This document shows, piece by piece, positions 1 to 7,796 of a DNA stretch of 64,000 bases (the first letter of the stretch is position 1; the number at the start of each line of letters is the position of its first letter). The position numbers and the translations under genes were made by a program. The DNA comes from Amycolatopsis vancoresmycina (GTDB lineage Bacteria > Actinomycetota > Actinomycetes > Mycobacteriales > Pseudonocardiaceae): NCBI RefSeq assembly GCF_000716785.1, contig NZ_JNYY01000005.1, forward strand, positions 434,001 to 498,000, written 5' to 3'. The notes beneath the pieces were generated by a model, which saw only the letters and a program-made list of their open reading frames with translations, searched no databases and was not told where the DNA came from.

Positions 1-197
1 TACCGGCGGTTCGACTCCTCGGCCGTGCCGAACCCGGAGTACTGCCGGAAGGTCCACAGCTTCTTGCGGTAGCCGGTGGCGAAGTTCCCGCGGGTGAACG
101 GGAACGCGCCGGGATCGGGCGGATCGGCCTGCCGGTCCGCCGGCCCGTAGACCGCCCGCACCGGGATGCCGGACGGGGTGCGCATGCTGTCGCTCAT
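1..197 (-). CDS. Acyl-CoA mutase large subunit (methylmalonyl/isobutyryl-CoA mutase family), N-terminal fragment cut by window edge
   Basis: Only the first 65 codons are inside the window; the gene runs off the left edge. The peptide has the family N-terminal signature: FPFTRGN near residue 33, then a YRKKLWTFRQYSGFGTAEES stretch, which in B12-dependent acyl-CoA mutases lines the CoA/substrate channel at the start of the TIM barrel. Such enzymes move the thioester carbon between adjacent carbons of a CoA ester. Start chosen at ATG 195-197 (MSDSMRTPSG); a second ATG lies four codons in. A RifZ-type box and a TAGCGT -10 lie just upstream, so the gene appears to belong to the ansamycin regulon and the mRNA would be nearly leaderless. 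The substrate cannot be told from this fragment; methylmalonyl-, isobutyryl- or another branched acyl-CoA are all possible. Confidence 0.85.
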   Translation of the reverse strand, partial: MSDSMRTPSGIPVRAVYGPADRQADPPDPGAFPFTRGNFATGYRKKLWTFRQYSGFGTAEESNRR

Positions 198-205
198 CGA
201 TCACC

Positions 206-250
206 ACGCTAGGGAAAACGGACCGGCAGCCCCATACCAATCGTTGGTAG
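206..250 (-). promoter_or_regulatory. RifZ-type box and -10 of the acyl-CoA mutase gene
   Basis: On the minus strand CTACC-N8-GTATG occupies 250-233, followed after exactly 21 bp by TAGCGT (211-206). The box also contains the palindrome TACCAA-TCG-TTGGTA. The -10 ends eight bases before the ATG at 197, which predicts a leaderless transcript. One base differs from the reported RifZ consensus CTACC-N8-GGATG. The spacing equals that of the other boxes in this window. Confidence 0.7.
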
Positions 251-266
251 TTCCGGCTGAACGCCG

Positions 267-2051
267 TCAGGCTTCGGACGCCGCCGGGCTCGCCGTGAAC
301 TGCGCCGCGTGCAACCGCGCATACGCCCCGCCCGCCTCGATCAGCTCCGCGTGGCTGCCCTGCTCCACGATGCTGCCCGCCTCCATCACCAGGATGACGT
401 CCGCGTCGCGGATCGTGGACAGGCGGTGGGCGATCACGAAGCTCGTCCGGCCCTCGCGCAACGCCGCCAGGCCCTGCTGGACCAGCATCTCCGTGCGGGT
501 GTCCACCGCGCTCGTCGCCTCGTCGAGCACCAGGATCGCCGGCTCGACCAGGAACGCGCGGGCGATCGTGATCAGCTGGCGCTCCCCCGCCGACAGGCCG
601 TCGGCCTCCGAGTCGAGGACCGTGTCGTAGCCCTCGGGCAACGTCCGGATCAGGTGGTCCGCGTGCACCGCCGTCGCCGCCGCCACGACTTCCTCGCGGG
701 TGGCGGCCGGGCGGCCGTAGGCGATGTTGTCGGCGATCGTGCCGCCGTAGAGCCAGGTGTCCTGCAGCACCATGCCGATCCGGCGGCGGAGGTCGTCGCG
801 GGTCATGTCGGTGATGTCCACTCCGTCGACCGCGATCGTGCCCGCGTCCGTGTCGTAGAACCGCAGCAGCAGGTTGACCAGCGTCGTCTTGCCCGCTCCG
901 GTGGGCCCGACGATCGCCACCGTCTGTCCTGGTTGGACGGTCAGGGACAGGTCGTCGATCAGCGGGCGGTCCGGGACGTAGCGGAACGAGACGTCGGTGA
1001 ACACGACCCGGCCGGTGATGGTGGCCGGCCGCTGGGGGTGCTCCGGGTCGGGCCGCTGGGGGTCGGCGTCGTGCAGCTCGAACACGCGCTCGGCCGAGGC
1101 GAGCGCCGACTGGATCGGGCCGATCAGCGACGCGATCAGCGAGATCGGCTGGTTGAACCGCAGGACGTACTGGATGAACGCCTGCAGCGAGCCGATCGTC
1201 AGCGCCCCGCCCGCGACGCGCACCCCGCCGACCACCGCGATCAGCACGAACCCGACGTTGCCGAGGAAGGTCAGTGCCGGCGCGACCAGCCCGGCGCGGA
1301 ACTGCGCCCCGGCAGCCGCCGTGCGCACGTCGTCGTTGTACGCGGTGAACTTCTCCCGCGCCTGTCCCCAGCGCCCGAACGCGGTGACCAGGTCGTGCCC
1401 GGTGTAGACGTCCTCCAGGTGGCCGCCGAGGGCGCCGGTGGCCTTCCACTGCTGCGCGAACTGCGGTTTGGCGCGGCGGGCGAGCGCCTTGGCGGCCCAC
1501 ACCGTCACCGGGAGCACGACCAGCGCGACCACGGTCAGCAGCAGCGAGATGCGGAGCATCATCACCAGCGACCCGATGAACAGGAACACCGACGTCAGCA
1601 GCAGGCTGGCCGTCTGCTGCACCGACTGCGACACGTTGTCGATGTCGTTCGTGGTGCGGGACAGCAGGTCGCCGCGGGACTGCGTGTCGAAATAGGACAG
1701 CGGCAGCCGCGACAGCGTCACGTTGGTGCGTTCGCGCAGCCGGAACGCCATCCGCTGCACGACGGTCGCGGTCAGCCGGCCCTGGGCGACGGTGCTCGTC
1801 CCGGACAGCACGGCCAGCACGGCGGCCCACAGCAGGAACCGGTTGACCGCGGCGAAATCGACGCCGCCGCCACGGATGCCGTCCACGATGGCGTCGGTGG
1901 CGTCGCCGAGCAGGGACGGGATGATCACCAGGGTGGCGTTGCTGACGATGGCCAGCAGGGCCATGGCGCTGATCCGCGCCCAGTCCGGGCGCATCGTGCC
2001 GAGCAGCCGCAGTGCGGTGCCGCGGCCGGCCGCCGGTTTTGCGGTGGTCAT
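267..2051 (-). CDS. ABC exporter half-transporter, catalytically complete subunit
   Basis: 594 residues: an N-terminal six-helix exporter membrane domain (about residues 20-320) followed by a nucleotide-binding domain. Walker A is GPTGAGKTTLV, the signature is LSAGERQ, Walker B is ILVLDEATSAVD with the catalytic Glu, and the H-loop is AHRLST. It pairs with the upstream gene, whose NBD is degenerate, so the two probably form an asymmetric heterodimer like TM287/288. The ATG at 2051 shares one base with the upstream stop (TGATG), indicating coupled translation. A longer reading frame upstream is out of frame with the partner and was not used. The likely role is export of a hydrophobic compound; export of the ansamycin is plausible but unproven, since the known Rif exporter RifP is an MFS protein. 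Confidence 0.9.
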   Translation of the reverse strand: MTTAKPAAGRGTALRLLGTMRPDWARISAMALLAIVSNATLVIIPSLLGDATDAIVDGIRGGGVDFAAVNRFLLWAAVLAVLSGTSTVAQGRLTATVVQRMAFRLRERTNVTLSRLPLSYFDTQSRGDLLSRTTNDIDNVSQSVQQTASLLLTSVFLFIGSLVMMLRISLLLTVVALVVLPVTVWAAKALARRAKPQFAQQWKATGALGGHLEDVYTGHDLVTAFGRWGQAREKFTAYNDDVRTAAAGAQFRAGLVAPALTFLGNVGFVLIAVVGGVRVAGGALTIGSLQAFIQYVLRFNQPISLIASLIGPIQSALASAERVFELHDADPQRPDPEHPQRPATITGRVVFTDVSFRYVPDRPLIDDLSLTVQPGQTVAIVGPTGAGKTTLVNLLLRFYDTDAGTIAVDGVDITDMTRDDLRRRIGMVLQDTWLYGGTIADNIAYGRPAATREEVVAAATAVHADHLIRTLPEGYDTVLDSEADGLSAGERQLITIARAFLVEPAILVLDEATSAVDTRTEMLVQQGLAALREGRTSFVIAHRLSTIRDADVILVMEAGSIVEQGSHAELIEAGGAYARLHAAQFTASPAASEA

Positions 2052-3820
2052 CAGGCCGCCTCCCCGACGGTGAGCTGCGAGTCGACGATCTGCGCGTAGG
2101 TGGCGCTGGTGGCCAGCAGTTCCTCGTGGGTGCCGGTGGCCTCGACCCGGCCGGCTTCGAGCACCACGATCGTCTCCGCTGCGCGGATGGTGGACACGCG
2201 CTGGGCGACGATCACCTGGGTGGCGTCCCCGATCTCGCGGGCCAGCGCGCTGCGCACCGCCACCTCGGTCGCGTTGTCCAGTGCGGAAAACGCGTCGTCG
2301 AACAGGTAGACCCGCGGCCGGGCCAGCAGCACCCTGGCGATCGCCAGCCGCTGCCGCTGCCCGCCGGACACCGTGCTGCCGCCCTGCCCGATCACCGTGT
2401 CGAGCCCCTCGGGCATGGCCCGGACGAACTCGGCGGCCTGCGCGACCTCCAGCGCGTGCCACAGCTGCGCTTCGTCGGCGGCCGGGTTGCCGTAGCGCAG
2501 GTTGTCCGCGACCGTCCCGGCGAACAGGTAGGCCCGCTGCGGCACCAACCCGACCAATTCGGACAGATCGCGCCTGGCCACCTCGCGGACGTCGGCGCCG
2601 TCGATGCGCACCGCACCCTCGTCGACTTCGAGCAGCCGGGCCATCACGTTGATCAGGGTCGTCTTGCCGCTGCCGGTCGAGCCGATGATCGCGGTGGTCC
2701 GGCCGGGCCGGGCGGCCAGGCTCACCCCGCGCAGGACCGGCACCTCGGCGCCCGGGTAGCCGAACGTGACGCCGTCGAGTTCCAGGTCCCCGCGCCAGTG
2801 CTCGACGGTGACCGGCGTGGCCGGCTCGGCGATGCTCGGCTCGGTGACCAGCACCTCGGTGATCCGGCCGGCACTCACCTTCGCCCGCGGCGCCATCATG
2901 AAGACGCTCAGCCCCTGCGTCACCGCGCCCAGCGTCAGCGTCAGGTAGGTCAGGAACGCGATCAGCGAACCCAGCTGCAGGCCGCCTTCGACGACCCGGT
3001 GGCCGCCGATCGCCAGCACCGCGACCGCGGCCACGTTGGAGATGAACAGCGAAGTCGCACCGAAGAACGCCTGCACCCGGCCCAGCCGGATGCCCACGCC
3101 CATCAGGTCGGTGTTCGCCTCGGCGAACCGGAGCCGCTCGTTCTCGTCGCGGACGAACGCCCGGATCACCCGGATGCCGGTGATCTGCTCGCGCATCACG
3201 CGGTTGACCGCGTCCACGAACCGCTGCAGCAGCCGGGACGCCGGCACCATCTGCCGGATGAGCAGGCCGATCGTCAGCGCGCCGACCGGCACCGCCACCA
3301 GCAGGACCAGTGAGGACGGTGCGTCCTGCCGCACGGCCAGCACGATCCCGCCGATCCCGACGAACGGCGCGGTCAGCAGCATCGCCAGCGTGGTGTAGAG
3401 GATCAGCTGCACCTGCTGGACGTCGTTGGTGCTGCGGGTCAGCAGCGACGAGGGACCGAACCGGGCCATTTCCCGCGCGGAAAAGCCCGACACGCGGTCG
3501 AACAGCGCGGTCCGCAGGTCCGCCCCGAGTCCCATCGCGACCCGCGCGCCCAGGAACACCGCGCCGCCCGCGCAGGCGATCTGCGCCAGCGTGGCGGCCA
3601 GCATGATCCCGCCGTGCCCGAGGATGTAGCCGGTGTTGCCGGTCAGCACGCCGTAGTCCACGACGTCGGCGTTGAGCGTCGGCAAGTACAGCAACGCCAC
3701 GGCCTGCGCGATCTGCAGCACGACGATGGTGGTCAGCTGGCGGCGGTAGCGGCCCAGCCGCGGTTTCAGGAGGGCCAGCAACGAAGACGGCGGCGACGCC
3801 GGTTCGGCGGGTGCGGTCAT
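2051..3820 (-). CDS. ABC exporter half-transporter, degenerate-NBD subunit
   Basis: 589 residues with an exporter-type membrane domain (about residues 25-320) and a C-terminal NBD. Walker A GSTGSGKTTLI and the signature VSGGQRQRLAIAR are canonical. Walker B reads VYLFDDAFSALD, with Asp where the catalytic Glu is expected, and the H-loop His is Gln (AQRVST). These are the usual marks of the non-catalytic site of a heterodimeric exporter. The start is ATG 3818-3820. TAGGGT (3832-3827) ends six bases before the ATG and could be a -10, giving a leaderless message. No RifZ-type box fits upstream, so this operon may be controlled separately. Confidence 0.9.
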   Translation of the reverse strand: MTAPAEPASPPSSLLALLKPRLGRYRRQLTTIVVLQIAQAVALLYLPTLNADVVDYGVLTGNTGYILGHGGIMLAATLAQIACAGGAVFLGARVAMGLGADLRTALFDRVSGFSAREMARFGPSSLLTRSTNDVQQVQLILYTTLAMLLTAPFVGIGGIVLAVRQDAPSSLVLLVAVPVGALTIGLLIRQMVPASRLLQRFVDAVNRVMREQITGIRVIRAFVRDENERLRFAEANTDLMGVGIRLGRVQAFFGATSLFISNVAAVAVLAIGGHRVVEGGLQLGSLIAFLTYLTLTLGAVTQGLSVFMMAPRAKVSAGRITEVLVTEPSIAEPATPVTVEHWRGDLELDGVTFGYPGAEVPVLRGVSLAARPGRTTAIIGSTGSGKTTLINVMARLLEVDEGAVRIDGADVREVARRDLSELVGLVPQRAYLFAGTVADNLRYGNPAADEAQLWHALEVAQAAEFVRAMPEGLDTVIGQGGSTVSGGQRQRLAIARVLLARPRVYLFDDAFSALDNATEVAVRSALAREIGDATQVIVAQRVSTIRAAETIVVLEAGRVEATGTHEELLATSATYAQIVDSQLTVGEAA

Positions 3821-3848
3821 GGCGCCACCCTAGCCAGGTTCACGGCGG

Positions 3849-3869
3849 TGTATTCCGCCCCCGTGTACA
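3849..3869. promoter_or_regulatory. Imperfect dyad upstream of the ABC exporter, possible operator
   Basis: TGTATTC (3849-3855) and GTGTACA (3863-3869) form an imperfect inverted repeat, 29 bp upstream of the exporter ATG and overlapping where a -35 would lie for the TAGGGT -10. Drug-exporter promoters often carry TetR-type operators here, but only the dyad is visible and no regulator gene adjoins it. Confidence 0.25.
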
Positions 3870-3967
3870 GCAAGGCCGGGAACAGAGCCGTCGGCACGAA
3901 AAGCCCTCCAGTCAGCGTGCGATGCAACGCGCCCCGCCAGGATTTCGGACGCCGCGGCGCGGGGCCA

Positions 3968-4010
3968 CTACCAACATGAGTAGTTCCGCGGCCCGGACCC
4001 CTATTACCCT
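3968..4010 (+). promoter_or_regulatory. Weak RifZ-like box upstream of the multicopper oxidase
   Basis: CTACCAACATGAG (3968-3980) keeps the left half of the RifZ-type box and sits in a small dyad ACTAC-N8-GTAGT. The right half reads TAGTT instead of GGATG, and a possible -10 TACCCT (4005-4010) lies 19 bp downstream rather than 21. Its left half resembles the mutase box, but this is the least convincing of the set. Confidence 0.35.
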
Positions 4011-4027
4011 GGCAAACCGGGCATCCG

Positions 4028-6025
4028 GTGGCTGATGATGCCCGCGTGAACGATGCTTATCCGTTGGATGATGTGGACGGTGAGCCCGACGAGTCCGTCG
4101 GCCGCCGCACGTTCCTCACCTCCGCCATGCTCGGTTCGGCGGGTCTGGTGGTGGGCGTGAACATGTTCGGCCCGAGCCTGTTCGGCTCGGGCGCACCCGA
4201 AGCGGCGGCGGCCCCTCCGGCCCAGCCGCTCGGGCCTGGGGCCCCGAATTTCGGCTTGACCAAGTTCCTCGACCCGCTGCGGATCCCGCCGGTGCTGCGG
4301 CCGCAGCAGGACCTGATCACCGTGCGGATGACGAACGCGCGGGTGAAACTGCATTCCCAGCTGCCCGAAACGGCACTGTGGACCTTCGAAGGGTCGTTTC
4401 CCGGCCCGACCATCGAGGTGCGAAGCGGCAAACGCACGCGCGTCGCGTGGAGCAACGAACTGACCGGCAAAATTCCCCTGGTGGCGGCGCGCGTGCCGTT
4501 CGCGAAACCGTCACCCGCCTACACACCCGGCTACCGCAATCCGGACGGCAGCCTGCCGTCGGGCGTTTCCCTCTACGACGGCGTCGCCGACATCCCGCCG
4601 TGGAACGTGGTCCACCTGCACGGCGCGGTGACGGCCGCCCACAACGACGGCTGGGCGCACAACGGCGTGCCGACCGGGGACGCGCAGCTGACCGAGTACC
4701 CGAACCGCCAGGCGGCGACTTCGCTCTGGTACCACGACCACGCGATGGCCGTCACGCGGTTCACCGTCTACTCCGGCCTGGCGGGCATGTACCTGATCCG
4801 CGACGCCGAAGAGGACGCGGCCGGGCTGCCGCGGGGCGAGCGGGAGATCCCGCTGATCATCAGCGACCGCAACCTCGACACCGACCCGGCCACCGGCGCG
4901 CTCACCGGCCAGCTGCTGTACAAGCTGCCGTACGTCCCGGCGTCCGGCACGACGGCTCCGGTCACCGGCCCCTTCCAGCTGGTGAACGGCGTCATCTGGC
5001 CGCACCTCGACGTGACCGGGGACCTGTACCGCTTCCGGGTGCTCAACGCGGCCAACTCGCGGTTCTTCCGCCTCGACCTGATCGACGAGGCGGGCGTCCT
5101 GCACAACGACGCGATCAAGATCGCGGGCACCGACGCGGGTCTGCTGCCCGCGCCGGTCGCGATGCCGGCGGGCGGCCTGACCATCAGCCCGGCCGAACGC
5201 GTCGACCTGCTCGTCGACTTCAGCAAGTTCCCGGGCCAGCGCCTGCGGCTGTCCAACACCGGCAGCGTCGGCGAACCGGACATCATGGAGTTCCGGGTCG
5301 CGTCCCGGGCCCGGGCGGTCGTGGTGCCCCCGAAGCTGTCGAAGTCCTACGTGCGGCTCGCGCCGGGCACCACGGTCCCGGCGGACCACGACGAGGTCTA
5401 CGTGGCGCTGCTGCCGGGGACCGTGGCCGGGGAACCGGACCCGACGATGTGGGAGCTGCGGGAGATCACCGACCCGGCCGAGCTGCCGGCGGTGTTCCCG
5501 GCGACCGGGATCATCCAGCTCACCGACCCGGCCACCGGGAACGTGCGGTCGTTCAAGAAGGTCGCCGGCCTGTTCGACGACACGCGGACGATCTTCATCA
5601 ACCGCGGCCGGTGGGCGGTGTGGCACTTCCTGCAGCTGGGCGGGTCGCCGCACCCGATGCACATCCACATGACGCGGCTGCAGCTGCTGTCGCGGACGAC
5701 GTGGACCGACCTGACGGCGTTCAACGTCCCGGTGGGCGGCACCTCACGGCCGCTGCCGGCGCCGAACGCGGGGCCGGCGATCGAGAAGTGGGAAGAGGGC
5801 TGGAAGGACACCTTCCAGGCGCGGCAGGGCGAGTGGATCACCGTGGCCGGCCAGTTCGACGGCGCCAGCGGCGAGTTCATGTACCACTGCCACATCCTCG
5901 AGCACGAGGACATGGGCATGATGCGCCCGTTCGTCGTCCACCCGCCGGAGATCGCCCGGTTCCACATGCACCCGCACATCGATGTCCACAGTGGACAGCC
6001 GATGACGGGGCACAGCGGCCACTGA
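4028..6025 (+). CDS. Tat-exported multicopper oxidase (laccase/CotA-like)
   Basis: 665 residues from GTG 4028 (a GTG at 4046 is equally possible; neither has a clear Shine-Dalgarno). A twin-arginine signal, VGRRTFLTSAMLG, lies near residue 25, before a hydrophobic and Ala-rich stretch, so the enzyme should be exported folded with its copper. All four copper motifs are present: HLHG (H196, H198), YHDH (H236, H238), HPMHIH (H542, H545, H547) and HCH-IL-EH-EDMGM (H620, C621, H622, H626, axial M631). The family oxidises phenols and hydroquinones with O2. In this context a plausible substrate is the naphthohydroquinone of a rifamycin SV-type product, giving the S-type quinone; this is inference. 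It converges on the carboxylase gene with a palindrome between them. Confidence 0.9.
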   Translation: MADDARVNDAYPLDDVDGEPDESVGRRTFLTSAMLGSAGLVVGVNMFGPSLFGSGAPEAAAAPPAQPLGPGAPNFGLTKFLDPLRIPPVLRPQQDLITVRMTNARVKLHSQLPETALWTFEGSFPGPTIEVRSGKRTRVAWSNELTGKIPLVAARVPFAKPSPAYTPGYRNPDGSLPSGVSLYDGVADIPPWNVVHLHGAVTAAHNDGWAHNGVPTGDAQLTEYPNRQAATSLWYHDHAMAVTRFTVYSGLAGMYLIRDAEEDAAGLPRGEREIPLIISDRNLDTDPATGALTGQLLYKLPYVPASGTTAPVTGPFQLVNGVIWPHLDVTGDLYRFRVLNAANSRFFRLDLIDEAGVLHNDAIKIAGTDAGLLPAPVAMPAGGLTISPAERVDLLVDFSKFPGQRLRLSNTGSVGEPDIMEFRVASRARAVVVPPKLSKSYVRLAPGTTVPADHDEVYVALLPGTVAGEPDPTMWELREITDPAELPAVFPATGIIQLTDPATGNVRSFKKVAGLFDDTRTIFINRGRWAVWHFLQLGGSPHPMHIHMTRLQLLSRTTWTDLTAFNVPVGGTSRPLPAPNAGPAIEKWEEGWKDTFQARQGEWITVAGQFDGASGEFMYHCHILEHEDMGMMRPFVVHPPEIARFHMHPHIDVHSGQPMTGHSGH

Positions 6026-6035
6026 CGGCCTGACC

Positions 6036-6081
6036 CTCGTGAGTGGTAAGGCGAGTTAGAACCCGCCTTACCACTCACGAG
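6036..6081. repeat. Intergenic copy of the GTGAGTG palindrome family, possible bidirectional terminator
   Basis: Perfect 18-bp arms at 6036-6053 and 6064-6081 around a 10-base loop containing GTTAGAAC. It lies between convergent genes (stops at 6025 and 6095), so it may act as a terminator, but there is no T-tract. The same repeat, with the same GTTAGAAC core, recurs at 9201 and inside the PKS genes. Confidence 0.85.
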
Positions 6082-6094
6082 CCCCGGCCACATG

Positions 6095-7690
6095 TCAGAG
6101 GGGGATGTTGCCGTGCTTGCGCGGGAGCCGCAGCTCTCGCTTGCCCCGGAGGCTCTTCAGCGCGGTGGCGACGTACTCGCGGGTCTGCGACGGCTCGATG
6201 ACGGCGTCGACGTACCCGTGCTCGGCCGCCAGGTACGGCGTCAGCAGGGTTTCCTCGTACTCCTTGGCCAGCTTGGCGCGCAGCGCCTCCACGTCGGCGG
6301 ACTGGCGGGCCGCCTCGGCGATCGTCTTGCGGTACAGCACGTCGGTCGCGTTGCTCGCGCCCATGACCGCGATCTGCGCGGTGGGCCAGGCGAAGTTCAG
6401 GTCGGCCCCGAGGTGCTTGGACCCCATGACGTCGTACGCGCCGCCGTACGCCTTGCGGATCACCACGGTGACCAGTGGGATCGACGCTTCGGCGTAGGCG
6501 TAGATGAGCTTCGCGCCCCGCCGGATGATGCCGTTCCACTCCTGCTCGGTGCCGGGCAGGAAGCCGGGGACGTCGACGAAGGTGACCACCGGGACGTTGA
6601 ACGCGTCGCAGGTGCGCACGAACCGGGCGGCCTTTTCGGACGCGTTGATGTCGAGGCAGCCGGCCAGCTGCAGCGGCTGGTTGGCCACGATCCCGACGCT
6701 CTGCCCCTCGATCCGGGCGAAGCCGACGATGACGTTCGGCGCGTACAGCTCCTGCACCTCGTCGAGCTCGCCCTCGTCGACCACCGCGCGCAGGACTTCC
6801 CGCATGTCGTAGGGCTGCGTCGCCAGGTTCGGGACCAGGGTGTCGAGGTCGGCGGCGCCGGCGGACACCCGGCCGGGCGCGAACGTGGGCGGGTCGGCGA
6901 GGTTGTTGGACGGCAGGTACGACAGCAGCTGCTGGACGTACCCGATCGCGTCCTCGTCGCTCGACCCGAGGTAGTGCGCGTTGCCCGACCGGGTGTTGTT
7001 GGTCAGGCCGCCGCTCAGCTCCTCCATGCCCACCTGCTCCCCGGTCGCGCCGCGGATGACGTCCGGACCGGTGAGGAACATGTGCGAGTTGCCGTCGACC
7101 ATCACGACGAAGTCGGTCAGCGCGGGCGAGTAGCACGCACCGCCCGCGCAGGACCCGAGGATGAGCGAAATCTGCGGGACGATGCCCGACGTGCGGACGT
7201 TGCGGCGGAAGATCTCGCCGTAGATCGCCTGCGCGACCACGCCTTCCTGCAACCGGCCGCCTGCCCCGTCGTTGATGCCGACGATCGGCCGCCCGGTCTT
7301 CACCGCCAGGTCCATCACCTTGACGATCTTGCTGCCGTGCGCCTCGCCCAGCGAGCCGCCGAACACGCTGGCGTCCTGGCTGTACACGCAGACCGGCCGG
7401 CCGTCCACCTCGCCGTACCCGGTGACGACGCCGTCGCCGAGCGGGCGGTTGTGCTCCAGGCCGAAGTTGGTCGAGCGGTGCCGGACGAAACTGTCGAGCT
7501 CCACGAACGTACCGGGGTCGAGCAGCAGGTCGATGCGTTCCCGCGCGGTCAGCCGGCCGCGGGGGTGCTGGCGTTCGGCCGCGCGGACGGAGCCGTGCGC
7601 CACGACTTCTTCGGTGCGGCGGCGCAGTTCCTTGAGCCGGTCGGCGGTGGTGGTCGGCGCGGCGAAGCCGGCGCCCGGTCCGGATTCCAT
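6095..7690 (-). CDS. Acyl-CoA carboxylase beta (carboxyltransferase) subunit, PccB-like
   Basis: 531 residues, the usual length of actinobacterial PccB/AccB subunits, with the C-terminal PKKHGNIPL-type ending (here RKHGNIPL). It carries the two oxyanion regions of the carboxyltransferase fold, including GGAGGRLQEG and GGAYDVMGSKH. Asp at about residue 420 in the latter is the position reported to favour propionyl- or butyryl-CoA over acetyl-CoA in Streptomyces PccB. The enzyme, with a biotinylated alpha subunit not in this window, would supply methylmalonyl-CoA or a related extender. Start ATG 7690 follows a strong GAGGAG ribosome-binding site. It lies downstream of a P450 on the same strand, separated by a 53-bp palindrome, and has no RifZ-type box of its own. 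Confidence 0.92.
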   Translation of the reverse strand: MESGPGAGFAAPTTTADRLKELRRRTEEVVAHGSVRAAERQHPRGRLTARERIDLLLDPGTFVELDSFVRHRSTNFGLEHNRPLGDGVVTGYGEVDGRPVCVYSQDASVFGGSLGEAHGSKIVKVMDLAVKTGRPIVGINDGAGGRLQEGVVAQAIYGEIFRRNVRTSGIVPQISLILGSCAGGACYSPALTDFVVMVDGNSHMFLTGPDVIRGATGEQVGMEELSGGLTNNTRSGNAHYLGSSDEDAIGYVQQLLSYLPSNNLADPPTFAPGRVSAGAADLDTLVPNLATQPYDMREVLRAVVDEGELDEVQELYAPNVIVGFARIEGQSVGIVANQPLQLAGCLDINASEKAARFVRTCDAFNVPVVTFVDVPGFLPGTEQEWNGIIRRGAKLIYAYAEASIPLVTVVIRKAYGGAYDVMGSKHLGADLNFAWPTAQIAVMGASNATDVLYRKTIAEAARQSADVEALRAKLAKEYEETLLTPYLAAEHGYVDAVIEPSQTREYVATALKSLRGKRELRLPRKHGNIPL

Positions 7691-7734
7691 GGTGACTCCT
7701 CAGGTCGGTGCGCGTGCCGACGGGCCCCCCAAAG

Positions 7735-7787
7735 GTCGCGAATGACTCATTCGGGACGCCGGACGTCCCGAATGAGTCATTCGCGAC
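7735..7787. repeat. Palindrome with GAATGASTCATTC arms, likely terminator or mobile palindrome
   Basis: Perfect 24-bp arms (7735-7758 and 7764-7787) around a 5-base loop CCGGA. Each arm contains the smaller palindrome GAATGACTCATTC or its complement, so it is nested. It sits between the P450 stop (7797) and the carboxylase start (7690). The sequence is unrelated to the GTGAGTG family. Confidence 0.85.
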
Positions 7788-7796
7788 ACCGCGGGT

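Noticed and set aside
2052..2462. N-terminal extension of the downstream ABC subunit to position 2462
   Set aside because: It lies within the upstream ABC gene in another frame and is Arg/Gly-rich; the ATG at 2051 overlapping the stop gives the normal exporter length.
3821..3960. A RifZ-type box for the ABC exporter
   Set aside because: At 20-22 bp from the TAGGGT -10 no CTAYC-N8-GGATG match exists; only an unrelated dyad is present.
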